Made by a program: the position numbers and the translations under genes. From NCBI GenBank assembly GCA_036250195.1, contig JAVHZZ010000009.1, positions 98,028,271 through 98,092,270 on the forward strand: a stretch of 64,000 nucleotides of DNA, given 5' to 3'. The DNA comes from Mixophyes australis. Lineage: Eukaryota; Chordata; Amphibia; Anura; Limnodynastidae. A model generated the notes under the pieces. That model did not search any database and was not told where the DNA came from. It was given only the letters and a program-made list of their open reading frames with translations. Each line of letters begins with the position of its first letter. The stretch's first letter is position 1. Below, in pieces: positions 45,475 through 57,757 of the stretch.

Positions 45475-45609
45475 AATTAAATCCAGGTCCAAAATCAAAA
45501 CCTTTCATTATTTTTTGGGGAAAATCCAGTAACAAAACCAAAACATAAATAAGTTGTAGAATCAAAACCACATCCAAAACCAAATTACAGGGGTCAGTGC
45601 ACATCTTTA
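45475..45609. other. 3' terminal region of the hAT relic
   Basis: Repeated 'aaaacc' words, 'ggggaaaatccagt' and the terminal 'caggggtcagtgcacatctt' match the end of the young element (33480-33651). Confidence 0.85.
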
Positions 45610-45617
45610 ATATACAG

Positions 45618-45951
45618 GACCAGGTTCTACAGTCTAAGGAGTGAATTTCACTCAGCATGAGGTCCCATAGGAGCCTCACTTGATGACACTCAGGTTGAAA
45701 TTTCTGCTCATGTTTGCTTGTCAATTCTGATTATATATTTTCTATAATATTTCTGTGCCATATATACTTAGTTGCTATTCACAAATATTAGAACAGTGAT
45801 AAGAGCTGTTTATTATTTTTTCTTGCATCCTTTTTCTTTTCTTTCGACATTTTGTATATTTAGAAAAAATGAGACCTAGGACAGAGTTTAAAGATGGAGC
45901 TCAACCATATTGCAACTGGGAGCATTAAAAACAGGTATACTATTTTGGATT
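45618..45951. other. no gene or recognised repeat
   Basis: This lies between the hAT relic and the LINE insertion. Nothing recognised. Confidence 0.5.
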
Positions 45952-45966
45952 AAAAAGTGCACCTCT

Positions 45967-48900
45967 AGGATAAACAGGTGACCTTAGTCTCCTTATACGC
46001 CACTAAGTCCCGCCAAATCCCTTTCCTTAAGTCATTATGATAGGAGATACAGAAAGTACGTAGAGGTCACCTGGTCCTGATGGGAGATTTCAATCTGACC
46101 TTAGATCCCAAAATAGACAAGTCTAGGCCATTAAGATCGCTGGGTCCTGATCCAACTCTAGGTCCTTTGACAGCTTTTCATAAGTTATTAGCGGAATATG
46201 ATCTCTATGATGTCTGGCGGGTCCAATCTCCAAATGTACGGGACTATACCTAGCATTCTAGTGTACACAACACATATTCTAGAATAGACATGGTTTTGAC
46301 AGACAAATGGACACTACAACACACTAACACAGTTAATATCCTCCCTATCACATGGTCAGAGAATGCCCCGAAAGAGTGGACCTGGAATTTAAATCTTACT
46401 AAAATCCCCCCCGAGACCGTGGCGGATGCCGGCCTATTTACTTACTTCCTTGGAGGCCAGGCTTGGTCTGTCAAAGGCATTGTCACAATATATTCAGGTG
46501 AATAACCTAGAGGATACATCTCTTTCTACTCACTGGTGTGCATTGAAAGCAGTCTTGCGTGGTTCAGCCATTCAAATAGGTGCACTCTTGAAAAAACAAT
46601 ACCATTTTCGTCAACATACGCTTGAATCCACTCTAAACAATCTAGAATCACCGAACCAGACACAACCCTCTAAAGCCCTCCAAAAAGAAATAAATGATGT
46701 TATAAAACAGCTTAATACACTTTTTATATCTTGTATGAAATCAGCCCTTACTAAATTGCGTCAGAAATTTTATTCTACCAGTAACAGAGCTAGTCTGCTT
46801 TTTGCCGCAAACTCAGAGGTAAGCAAGCTAGAAATCAAATAAAAACTCTTCACAACTTTAGGGGTAATAAGATCCACAATCCCGCCGACATAGCAAATCA
46901 ATTCGCTAAATATTATGCTAGACTCTACAACCTACGGGATGACAAAGACACGGTGCAGCCATCAGAACTATCCATATCTACCTTCCTTCATCACCTTAAC
47001 CTCCCCTCGTTAGATCTTGATAGTTTGGAGCTGATTAATCTCCCTTGGTCTCAGCGAGAGGTTGAAGAGGTCATCAAGCGCCTCCCTAGGGACAAGGTCC
47101 TTGGTCCGGGTGGCTTTGTGAATGCCTTTTATACCACATTTCGGTCAGAGCTGGCCCTGCTTCTTACCAATCTTTATAATAACGTTTTTATGGGGGTAGC
47201 TTCCCAACTGAGATGTTAGAAGCGCAAATAATAACGATCCCCAAACCTGGTAAGGATCACTCCGATTGTAAGAACTATAGACCCATAGCGCTACTTAATA
47301 CCGACCTAAAAATTTATGCTAGGTTGATAGCTGATCGTCTGAATCCCTTGTTACCTCAGCTGATCCACCTGGACCAGGTGGGCTTGATATTGGGTCGCCA
47401 GGCGTCAGATAACACAGAGCGCATTTTAGATGTGGTAGACCTTCTGTCTGGGACCGGAGAGGAGCTGTTTATGCTCTCCCTTGATGCAGAGAAAGCGTTT
47501 CATAGGCTCCATTGGCTTTATACGAAAGAAGTCTTACTTAAATTTGGTATTCAGGGTAACATCTTGCACTCTATATTAGCTGTATATCAGGGACCTTCTG
47601 CAAGAGTATTTAGTAACGGATTCTTATCCTCCCCTTTCCCCATTACTAATGGAACAAGGCAGGGGTGTCCCCTTTCTCCCTTGATGTTTGTCATGGCTAT
47701 AGAACCTTTAGCGCATACAATTAGACAGGCTTCTCATTTCCCATGTATTACTTTTCACTCTTATACACACGAACTATGTTTAATTGCGGATGATGTATTT
47801 TTATTTGTTACCAGTCCGGAGACCTCGTTGTCAGCCTTGAAATGCATCCTAGACGATTACAGTTCTGCCTCGTTTTATAAATTGAATATTACTAAATCTG
47901 AGGCCCTTCCTATTAATATACTGCAATCCTCACTATCATTTTTGCAAAATAAATTTCCGTTTATATGGGTAAAGGATTCTTTGCCATATCTGGGTATACA
48001 TATTTCCCTTACCTTATCCACAGTATTTGAAACTAACTTCACTTCAATTTTTTTGCATCTTTCCTCCCTAACCAAGAATTGGCTTAACTTCGAGGTCTCC
48101 TGGCTGGGTCATATTGCTGTCTTTAAAATTATGTTATTACCTAAACTAATGTATATCTTTCGCACTATTCCCTATATCGTACCTAAACGATTGATGGCCC
48201 GCTTTCATACGCTAATGATGTCATATGTTTGGCGACAGAAACGCCCCCTCCTCTCCCATAAACGCATGTCCTTATCTAAACAATGTGGGGGACTGATGCT
48301 TCCTAATTTAATTTACTACCAAGAGGCTTGAATATTGAGCCACCTGCGGGATTGGGTGCTCCCTCATATCTCTAAGCCATGGGTAGATTTGGAGAGAGCC
48401 CTGTGTCCTAGTTACCCGTTGTTGGACCTTCTCTGGACCCCCAGGTCTGCCCACCCATCTGCTATATGCAGGCTATGATCCATCTCAGATGCCATGCAGG
48501 TGTGGGATAGGATCATTGGGTTGCATGCCAATTTTGCACTCCCATCTCGGAATCTCTCTCTTCAGGCAGTATGTCAACTCATCTCAGATTTAAATCTGGT
48601 CGTTTGGAAAGACAGAGGGATTTCTTCCTTATCAGACTTGTTTTCCCAAGGCCTCTTTCTTCCATTTTCTCTTCTCCAGGACCGTTATAGCTTGCCATCC
48701 TCTGAGACATATAGGTACTTGCAAATTAGACACTGGGTCAGAACTGTCTCTAAGACCCCCTACTCCCTTATGTCGCTCCCATCGTCTGTTTAAGATAGAC
48801 TGACAAAGAGTAGTAGCAGAGGTGGAATAACGTTCTGGTATCATTACATTTACTCCCTGATCCCCCCAACCAAAGCTCCTACAAAAACCCAGTGGTAAAC

Positions 48901-49764
48901 AGATGTGAATTTAACTCTCACTGAGCAACAAAAGGAAAGAATTTATGTAATCTCCCATATGATGTCTAAATGCATTAACCATACAGAGATGCAGGTAAAA
49001 CTTATCAACTGGCTGTACCTTACCCCAAAGCGGTTACACAGGTTCTAGCCAAGTCAATCAAAATTTTGCTGGCGCCAATGTGCCCAAATAACCGATATTT
49101 TTCATGTCTTCTGGTCATGTCCGGTGCTTCAGCCGCTGTGGAGCAAGGTATTTGCTTTGTTCTCAACTGTTTTAAACACCCCTGTTGCTCCAGATCCAGC
49201 CCTAGCTCTTCTTCATGTTTACCCGACCTCCATTCCAAAGCAGGATCGCTACCTCTTGGGCCACATATTGATAGCTGCTAGAGCGGCAATAGCACAAAAC
49301 TGGAAGTATTACATTCCCCCTACCATTACCTGAATCATTTATAAGATATAGTATAGCTTTGAGATGGAAACAACAGATATGCCCTATTCCTCATCTGCAT
49401 CAGCCCCCATCATGAGATTGTTTAGGTGGCATGAACATATCACAAAAGGCCCCGGGGCTCCCCAGCATAACCCCGATTACCCAATAACTCACTCTCCAGT
49501 GGCCCTTATAGAATCCCCCCAGCCCACTGATCAGCTCTTATCCCCTGGTACCCCTCCAATGGTGGAGGCATCTTCAGACTGTCAAAATGAAGGCTAATAT
49601 GTCATGCTGTATTTCTTTATTCTTAAATGTATATTGTTGATATTGTGTGCCTTATCTAAACTGAGTGATTCCTTTGTATGTATTTTCTTCTTTCCTCTTT
49701 TTTTTCCTTTACCCCATATACCTTTGAAAATGTTGAATAAAAATATTGATGCAAAAAAAAAAAA
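45967..49764 (+). pseudogene. 5'-truncated Tx1/L1-type LINE with A-tail
   Basis: A 15-bp duplication AAAAAGTGCACCTCT flanks it (45952-45966 and 49760-49774), overlapping the A-tail 49753-49764. The sequence opens inside ORF2: the last part of the APE endonuclease ('MGDFNLTLDP' 46079-46110, 'SRIDMVL' 46274-46294), a linker, then reverse transcriptase (about 47090-48330) with 'PKPGKD..NYRPIALLN', 'LDAEKAF', 'GTRQGCPLSPLMF' and the catalytic 'IADDVFLF' (about 47780). The Cys-rich C-terminal motif is near 49060-49120 ('CWRQCAQITDIFHVFWSCP'). The frame shifts at about 46430, 46840, 47215 and later, so it is dead. The domain order and C-terminal motif place it in the L1/Tx1 group. The 5' truncation is typical of target-primed reverse transcription. 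Confidence 0.92.
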
Positions 49765-49774
49765 GTGCACCTCT

Positions 49775-50754
49775 GCAAAGTGATAGCATGGGTTGTCTGG
49801 ACAGAGTATAGTTTTACTCAACCAAGGAAATTTAGGTTTGTAATTTTGAAGATCTATAAGCAAAGCATAATGTGTGCCCACTACACAATACAGATCCCCC
49901 CATTAATGTCCATAATGACTAAATATATGAGGGCCATTACTACTGCACAGCATACTGTGAAGTCTCATATATTGCATAGACTCCTGTCACGTCAATTAAA
50001 AACTATACATATCACAGCCCCCCTGTATTCCACTTGGTATATTCCCTTTAATGCATGTGTTTTGTGCATGGCAAGATTGGGGTACTGGCCATCTCTAAAA
50101 ATAGTTGGGAACCCCTCCAACCAGTTAACCAGTTTGAGTGCATAGTTCTCAAGCTTCAGATGTCCCCAGATTATCTTTATAGTTGTACAAGGGTTGCATT
50201 TTTCCACCGTGCCCTCATCCCTCTGGATTATTCACGAGACTTGTCCCCTGTTCCCAACATAAGGGCTAAGGATGTCATGTAGCATTGGACGCTGTTAAAT
50301 ATAGGGGCTGGCGCCTTGTGCATGCTATCTTCATGTCCTGTTCCTAGATATTATATTTATATACCCACATGCTGCTACACTTAAGAAGCCACACCTACTA
50401 CAGCCCTTCATACTATAATAACACCCAATTCTCACAGCATTGTCTATATAATATTTCCTGTATTAGGGCAGTATAAAAGCCATAATCACAATACAGATAT
50501 GTGTGTGCTAATATACTTACAAAAATATTACAATATATATTCAGTAACAAAATCCTACATACGGTACATATAATAGTTCAAAATATATGACAATCTATGT
50601 GTAGGTACATTAAATTACATTGCTAATGTCTCTACTGCATCTCATAAATATCTTGATTATGTATATGTGTGGATGTGTGGATGTATATGTGTGGATGTAA
50701 GTAGACAAGTGTGGTGTGTGTCCCAGATCCCAATAAAGTCATATTATCTCACAT
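49775..50754. other. no gene or recognised repeat
   Basis: Nothing recognised apart from short 'atgtgtggatgt' repeats near 50660-50700. Confidence 0.5.
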
Positions 50755-50757
50755 AGA

Positions 50758-50812
50758 TCTCTCTCGCTCTCTCTCGCTCTCTCTCGCTCTCTCTCTATCT
50801 CTCTCTGTATAT
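50758..50812. repeat. (TCTCTCGC)n/(CT)n microsatellite
   Basis: Three to four 'tctctcgc' units run into 'tctctatctctctctg'. Confidence 0.95.
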
Positions 50813-52040
50813 ACAGTGGTTTGTCACAGCCCTCTAGGAGAGCAATTAGGTATTCTTCTGACAGTCTACTGTGCAAGGCAAATACACACATATACAGCAG
50901 TGCATCTAGTTCAAAGATACACAGGGGGAGAACATATGTGTGATATGATATAATATAATAGTACAGAACATACTTTGAGGCAGTTTCTAAGTATCTTTTT
51001 CCACAGCAAGATGACAGGTGTGTCTGCAGTAAGAGTAATCAAGCAGAACACCTGGTGAGAACTCCTTTTTAAAGTCCAAGTGGGAGTGTCAGCTGTCCAC
51101 CAGCTAGGGCTGTGAGATTAATGTAAAGTATTTAAAGCCTGAGTTGTTCATTATTCAATGTGACCAATGCTGAATAAATTGGCCCATGTCTAGGGAGTTG
51201 TTAATTTTGCATTAGGAGCACAAGGAAGTGTGTGGAACTTTATGCTATCAGTCACTTAGCCATCATGACAAGAAAAGCAGAGTGCAAAGCAAGAAGTTGT
51301 CTGTGTGTGCGTCACCAGAAGAGTGCTTGTGTCACAAGTTGTGTCAGAAGAGGGATGCTCAGCAAAGCAAGTTTCTGCTACCCAACCCACATAGACATTA
51401 ACATGGAGGGAGATTTGATCTTTATTAGGGGAGACAACATCATTAAGAAAGCACACTTATTGATAATATTAATACATTAATACATATAATATACTAATAC
51501 ACACAAATTTTACACAATATGGACAACAGATCTTCTGTTACGAAAATTAGCTATTCCAATCATGTTTAACCTTTAATGAAATTCCCGATCTAGTACCCAC
51601 CACCTGTCACACATGGGGACACTAGGAGAACATAACTAAAAATAACTTTGGGTGCATCCTTGTGCCCGATGAGAAGCTTGGTACCTTGACAGTCTACATA
51701 CCTTGATCGATCACCCGAGCCAGAAAGATAAAGCAATGTATTTAGTAATTGTTTCAGGAGGACATGTGTGAACCAAAACACTAAGTTGTGTGAAGAAAAA
51801 ACCCTTTAAAACAGTCACTTCTGTAATATCACTATATATAAAAAAAAATAGTATTGATAATGCTGTGCAAAATGTTTTCAGTGTTTAAACCGTTTAATAA
51901 AAAAATGGTTTCTTGTTTTTATATATTTAACCCCTTTCTGTAGCAAATATTTATCTAGGCTATAAATTTAAAGAGCAATCTGAAAGAAGAAACCTAAAGG
52001 TTTTCTGGCCATTTGGAGTGATAGATTAGTGTGAATGTGT
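50813..52040. other. no gene or recognised repeat
   Basis: A candidate AATAAA lies at 51172. No retroelement ends could be fixed, and no coding frame was found. Confidence 0.45.
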
Positions 52041-52041
52041 T

Positions 52042-52330
52042 GATATAGCCTACGCAGGCTTCAGTAAAACATTTGACACTATTCTTCATAGGGAGTTAAT
52101 CTATAAATTACAAGGATTAATACCAGATTTTAAAGCAGTTTTATGGCTATGTTATGAGCTGAAAGATTGGCGTCAGACTGTGGCAGTTAATGGAGTACAT
52201 ACAAAGGAACAGCAGGTTACAAGTGAAGTGCCTCAGGGCGCTGTACTGGGAATACATTTTATTAAATGTTTTATGAGTGATATCAACGATGGTTTGGAAA
52301 GGAAAAAACATGACATTAATAATCTAGACA
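52042..52330 (+). pseudogene. CR1-type reverse transcriptase fragment
   Basis: About 90 codons stay open and read 'DIAYAGFSKTFDTILHR' (the usual D..KAFDTV.H block), 'DWRQTVAVNGV', 'QQVTSEVPQGAVLG' and 'FMSDINDGLE'. This is the fingers-palm part of a CR1/Rex-type RT before the YADD block. The following 52340-52480 ('RTTKIVQGLKR') may be a later, deleted-to part of the same LINE. Confidence 0.8.
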
Positions 52331-52609
52331 ATTTATAGAAGGACTACTAAAATAGTGCAGGGCCTTAAGAGGAAAAACAAGTCCTCACTATGTATACATG
52401 TTATGGAACAATATATTGGTAATGTGACTGAAAATTTCAAATTGATTAAGGCTTTGGAGAGAGTTCATAGAGGAAGCGTATGTCAGATATTGGTACATGT
52501 TCCAATATACTGTGATGTGCAGTGTGGTAGTGCCACTGGGAATAAGGTAAAACAGCCTCAGGCTTATAACAGGTTCTTCTTGCTAATGCATGGAGTAGTG
52601 GTGAACTGA

Positions 52610-53109
52610 GGTACAGTACAAATTCATTGGTTCTCTTATACTGTGTTGTGGAGGCTGAGGAAATGTAAACAATCAGAAAAATATTACAGTATTCTCAGGT
52701 TACTGATTTATTCATAAGCAAGTAAAGCCAGCAGGTGCTTTTCTAATGGAGCAGATATGGAGGGCCTCATTTATGTGTGTATGCAGAGCTTAGGATATCT
52801 TAGGATATGTGTGATTCAGCATAAAATAGATTTAAAACATCATACGCTTTAAGCGTCTCATCATATATTAGAGACACCAAGATGATAATGATGATGATTG
52901 GCGTTTTAATATTGAAAAATAAAAGCGTCAAATTATTAATTAAAAATCAGTGTGCTCCCAGTCCCCCTCTCCCCGAATGTGATACCAGCACAAGCCCTCA
53001 TAACCTAGGAATGATGAGTAGCAGTGCTGATTGATTATTATATTGGATTTGCTGACTTGTAAGCTGTAATCACTGCTATGTTTGTTTTATCGTCTTCTAA
53101 AAACTCAAT
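52610..53109. other. no gene; possible MITE end
   Basis: 'agggcctcatttatgtgtg' at 52763 resembles the 'cctcatttagagt' terminus of the element at 25264. An inverted pair around 'atacgctttaagcgtct' (52842-52860) and 'ggcgttttaatattg' is visible. Confidence 0.35.
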
Positions 53110-54050
53110 GAAAACCTTTTAACTTGAAAAAGCCACAAATAATACTAGGCTATGATAAGCTGGGCCGATGGAGTCCCCCAGTCAAAATGTCAATCAGCTC
53201 TAGTCTGTTCAGCACAGGGCTGAAATCCCTAGGGCTATTAGGTCCAGAAAAAAAATGGTGGCCCCCTTACCCTAGAATAAAACACTTATGTAAGTTGTGT
53301 TCAGCCACTTGTAACCAATCAGAGTGTCTCTCTCACACTCTGACCAATCAGAGCAAAGCAGCTTTATTTGGTTAGTCACTGAGAAGTTGGGAGGCTTGTC
53401 AAGGGCTGTAAGCGTCAACAATTTAGAAATTTATCCCAATAGATTGCCAAGCTGGAAGAAGAAAGGGATTTCTCCCCAAGTTTTAGATGAGCCATAAAGT
53501 GGAGAATGAGGGTGTGTGGGGGAGTTTTTTTTATTATTAATAAAGTATTTTATTCATGAGGCTTGGCTGTTTATTTTACCCTGTTTATCTTACAGGTGCA
53601 CCAGAGGTCACAGCGGGCCAAGGATGCCAGGGAATACTGACATTATTCGTTCTAAAAATCCACCGTATAGCAGCTCACTTCAAGCACTGCTTATATGTAT
53701 CTATTTATTTATATATTTTTTCTAGAGGGCAGGGCCCACATTAATTCTTCAGACCTCATTCCCCATGGGATTTAAGTCCCCTTCTAAATAGGGGCTGTGT
53801 CATTTTATGACAGGGGGACCCCACACCGCTGCTTTCCCTGTTATTGTGTAACCTGCCCAGGCTGTCATTGGCATGCTGGTTTGCAGCTTTTGCAGGAGAA
53901 TCAACATTATTCTGCAACCGGCCAAGGCTCGTTGGTGTTTAGCTCACTTTTGGGGGTGGGGCACATAGTTTCTTAATTTATATTTCGTTTCTTTTTTTTT
54001 TTAAACACTGTAAGAGTCCATGCAGATGAACATCAGAATCAGCGCTGATC
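53110..54050 (+). repeat. unclassified dispersed frog repeat, copy 2
   Basis: This has the same motif order as 10835-11710 ('ttcagcac', 'gctgaaatccctaggg', 'ggtccagaaaaaaaatg', 'tggccccc'). It extends further, with a splice-acceptor-like 'ttatcttacag' at 53586, 'gggcagggcccacattaatt' and 'aagtccccttctaaatagggg'. No coding frame. Confidence 0.5.
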
Positions 54051-54405
54051 TTGCGCCAGGGGTCGACCATCCGTAACAGATATACCTCATGACAGGTGTA
54101 TCTGCAATTGGTTCCACCTCTGCTTTTGTCATCATCATACTGACATATAGATTTACTTTATTCTAAGTAGTAGATGATAACCTATCACTGTAATTTTTGA
54201 ATACATTCTCACTGAGGCAGCCTCTATGACAAAGGTTAGCTTACTACTTTGCCGCGTCAGTATCAGGGGATGTGCACATCGATGACTAGGCTAGACAGTG
54301 CACCCATACACAGTGCAACTGAAAACCTGGACTTAGGAAGAAAAAATTAAATAACATTAAAAACAGCGACAACGTATTCATCATTAAAAAAAAAAATATT
54401 TCAAT

Positions 54406-55020
54406 GGGCCTGATTCATTAAGGATCTTAACTTGAGAAACTTCTTATTTCAGTCTCCTGGACAAAACCATGTTATAATGCAAGGGGTGCAAATTAGCATT
54501 CTGGGGTCTGATTCATTAGGGATCTTTACTTGAGAAACTTCTCATTTCTGTTTTGCACATAAGTTAAATACTGACTGTTTTTTCATGTAGCACACAAATA
54601 TCAACTTTAAATTTCATTGTACAAATAAGCTATCAAGTATTTGTGTGCTACATGAAAAAAAAGTCAGTATTTAACTTATGTGCAAAACAGGGACCTGATT
54701 CATTAAGGATCTTAACTTGAGAAACTTCTTATTTCAGTCTCCTGGACAAAACCATGTTACAATGCAAGGGGTGCAAATTAGCATTCTGTTTTGCACATAA
54801 GTTAAATATGACTGTTTTTTCATGTAGCACACAAATACTTGATAGCTTATTTGTACAATGAAATTTAAAGTTGATATTTGTGTGCTACATGAAAAAACAG
54901 TCAGTATTTAACTTGTGCAAAACAGAATGCTAATTTGCACCCCTTGCATTGTAACATGGTTTTGTCCAGGAGACTGAAATAAGAAGTTTCTTAAGTTAAG
55001 ATCCTTAATGAATCAGGCCC
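54406..55020. mobile_element. compound GGGCCTGATTCATTAA-family MITE (copy within copy)
   Basis: The outer ends GGGCCTGATTCATTAAGG and its complement are flanked by an exact 3-bp duplication AAT (54403-54405 and 55021-55023). Inside, the left terminal segment recurs at about 54504 ('gggtctgattcattaggga') and 54691 ('ggacctgattcattaagg'). The element therefore contains one complete copy and one rearranged partial copy. Confidence 0.88.
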
Positions 55021-55101
55021 AATATTTTTTTCACTAATTTCCTTTGTTCTTGCCATCCACAGATGGTGATAACAGAACAAGTAATGTTGTGGTATATATA
55101 C

Positions 55102-55873
55102 TGTCACAATGCTTGTTAAATAGACTTCTGGAGGCTTGGCTTGGGGAAGTTATCACGGTCAGACCCTGGCGAATCTTATTGGAGGTTCCCTTTTGTCACA
55201 ATTATATGCGTACCTGCTATTGTTGGCGCAATTTGGAGGAAGGTGCGGAGTCTAACGTGCCCCTGGTATTCACCAGGAACCCCTTCAAGGAAGTATGGAC
55301 TTCGCTGCAGGAACACGCAGGTCACGGTCCTTCCACGAGTCAACAGCGAGATACAAGGAGGTGTCAAACAGGCCGGGTCAGTAACGTTCTGGTAGTTCAC
55401 GGTACACAAGGATGTCCAGGAGAATGGTGAGACAAGCCGGGTCGGAAACGTTGAGGTAGCGCAGTACAGAGGGAGCATAGAAAAGGGGTGGTCAAAACGG
55501 TCCGGGTCAAAGGGTCACAGGCAGCACTGGAATAGTCAGGAACAAAGTAGGATACTGGTACACACACAATATGCTGGAGGCAGGAAGAGCTGATACTCTG
55601 GCACAGGAGTCAGGGCAGGAAGTGCTTATAAAGCCCAGGGGACCAATAGCAGAGATGGGCGGCAACTAATTAGCGCTACAGCGCTATCCAATAGTGTCCT
55701 GTAAAGGCAGCAGCATAATTAGCACTGCTGTGCTAAACCTAGCAACGGGACGCGCATGCTCGGATGGCCGCGCCGGGCGGTGGGGACTTCTGCGTCTGGT
55801 TGCTAAGCAACCAGACGCGCCGGATGATGACGCAGGCGGCCGCCCTGAGGAGGCAGCAGGACGGCGCCTGACA
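55102..55873 (-). mobile_element. Gypsy-type LTR, reverse, 772 bp
   Basis: Read on the minus strand it starts TGTCAGGCGCC and ends GCATTGTGACA, with a TATA box (complement of 'gcttataaagccc', about 55629). A perfect palindrome 'gtctggttgcttagcaacc' type (both arms 13 nt, 55792-55818) lies in a CpG-rich part upstream of the TATA box. The flanks TATAC and CCTTT do not match, so it is either an old solo LTR with altered flanks or one end of a deleted element. No gag or pol is seen on either side. Confidence 0.75.
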
Positions 55874-56639
55874 CCTTTTGATGTATAAGGGGAAGCCCTA
55901 TTGCTGGACCAAACGTGTTTTCGACGACCATAGGACTGAGGTGATTGCATCCTTGCATACGTCACAATTACTTTTGCAGTTCTGCAGTTATATATTGTTA
56001 TTTTAACATTGCATTCCCCTTTCTTTTTAGAGAGCTGTGAATAAGAAAATAGATTTCACGATACATTTCAGTCACCCACTGCTAATTCAACTAAATGACT
56101 GCATTCTCTAAAGTCATTTTTTCTCATGTGGTTAAATGCTATTTGTTCCTAATTGATTTAGATGCCAAGGAATTTTAATTTGCTTTTTTTGTTTCCCGTA
56201 AAAAAAAAAAAAATCCACAATTGATATGAACGTGTTGGTTATGGAAAAAAGAGAAAGACAATGAGAGCAAGACCATGAATTATATGAATATAAATTATAT
56301 TTCATGATTTGGAGAAAAACAATGAGCTTATGCAATGTGGGAAAATGTAAATATGCATAAAGTTTGTTTAAAAGGAAATGAAAGAAAACAGAACTTTGAT
56401 ATTTGACTGGCACCATTCAATTCATCTTCGAACGCAAAGGACACCTATGACAGCCTATGATTTCAGGAAGGGGACGGGGTGGCGAAAAGGTGTATGTCCA
56501 TAATCAATGTACAGTAAGCGGGTGCCAAGCTCGAGCACATGCAGAAGCATCTGATTCAAGCTCTAGCCATCTCTCAGGTACTAGTTTTTCAGGTCTATCT
56601 CTTGCTCCAGCTAGAGGTCAAGTCTAAGTGCTGATTACT
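55874..56639. other. no gene or recognised repeat
   Basis: AT-rich DNA. 56480-56640 may be the outer part of the dispersed repeat that follows ('ccagctagaggtcaagtcta'). Confidence 0.4.
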
Positions 56640-57091
56640 AGGGATGACATCTGTGTATGCATTCACGAACATGTATTCACAATCAGGAGCAACTGTAAAG
56701 CTCAATGTATTTTATGTACAGTAGACATTCACATTCACATACTAATACATGTATTTTGTGAAGATAAAAATCACTTTTTTATAGTTTTTAATGTATTATC
56801 ATTAATGCCTATATAATTAACAGTTGATATTAATTGAATATTATTTTTTTCTGTGAGCTTCGGTTTTGTCAGTTTATATTCCACACAGGTATTGGACGTA
56901 CCCTGCAGTGTGATGGGTAGTAGAGCACAGCAGACCTACACCTGTATTCATCACAACATGTATCTTCAGACTTGAATTTGTATATGCTCCTTGAATTTGG
57001 TGGTGCATATACCCGATTTCTGTGCTTTTTTTTTTTTTTTTTTAAAAAAGGCACAATATGTTCAGTATGCATCCCTTAATGAATCAGGCCC
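56640..57091. repeat. dispersed repeat, copy B, ending in a GAATCAGGCCC terminus
   Basis: It shares an ordered set of motifs with 22986-23363. It contains a T18 run (about 57027-57044) and ends 'ttaatgaatcaggccc'. Confidence 0.7.
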
Positions 57092-57339
57092 AAAGAGTGT
57101 AACAATGTTATTGGTTTTCTATTTTCAGATTAGAGGAGCTGTTACTGTCTTAGGAGCGGTGGTAATCGCTTCAACGATTACGATAACACCGACACAGAGG
57201 ACACCTACAATAAAAGAACGATTTAAGGATAAAACGACAGGTACAATGACAGATTTACCTGAAAAACAACTCTGCAGATCTCCGATGCCAGCAGAAGGAT
57301 GACAGCACCTCCTTCCCACTGTCCAGGTCTCCGGCAGCA
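57092..57339. other. unassigned; small inverted structures
   Basis: CpG-containing sequence 'aacgattacgataacaccga' and similar words suggest another decayed MITE. Not resolved. Confidence 0.35.
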
Positions 57340-57749
57340 CTGTGTGACGTCAGTGCGCCCTTTATGCCTTTACATTTAAAGCAGCAATGCAGCAATGCAG
57401 TCACTGTTTAAACATGACATTGCCGCTTTACATTTCAGTAAAATCACAGCTATTGCTATGTAAATTGTCTCTTTCACCCTGTCCAACCCTCTCCAAGCGA
57501 TTTTCTTAGCACAGAATTGCAGCCAACCTCCTACCCACATGCTATCGCCTCTAAAATGGTAACTGAGAACGTGGGAGGCTATATATAGGAGATATCGATG
57601 CAAAACTCGAGAGATCCGACATCTTACCTGAAATTACTTTTTGCCTCACTTTCAGAACCTAATTTGGGGCACGAAACATTGTCGGTTCGACTCGGAACCC
57701 CAAGATTCGTATCTGTCAGATTTCTCACAATCTGAACTGCTCATCGCTA
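57340..57749 (-). mobile_element. hAT 5'-end fragment, reverse
   Basis: On the minus strand it begins TAGCGATGAGCAGTTC and continues with 'ggggttccgagtc', 'tgaggcaaaaag', 'tatatatagcctcc' and 'gcgatagcatgtggg'. This is the same order as 36075-36310 of the hAT relic, including the TATA-like segment. No transposase is attached and no partner end was found, so it is a fragment. Confidence 0.75.
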
Positions 57750-57757
57750 CTTTAAAG

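Larger units (their letters stand above)
36075..45609 (+). mobile_element. ancient hAT transposon relic, 9.5 kb with nested insertions
   Basis: The left end TAGAGATGAGTGG and the right end ...CATCTTTA match the ends of the young element at 27896. The flanks ATATAAAG (36067-36074) and ATATACAG (45610-45617) agree at 7 of 8 positions, as expected of an aged duplication. Inside, in the same order as the young copy, are 5' subterminal sequence, a ~138-bp array, a transposase start, transposase C-terminal region, 3' repeat blocks and an AAAACC-type 3' end. Insertions at 36379, 37991, 38297, 38715, 38912, 42927 and 44732 account for much of the extra length. Confidence 0.85.

Noticed and set aside
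55102..55873. Solo LTR proven by target duplication
   Set aside because: The ends and TATA support an LTR, but the flanks TATAC and CCTTT do not match, so solo status is left open.
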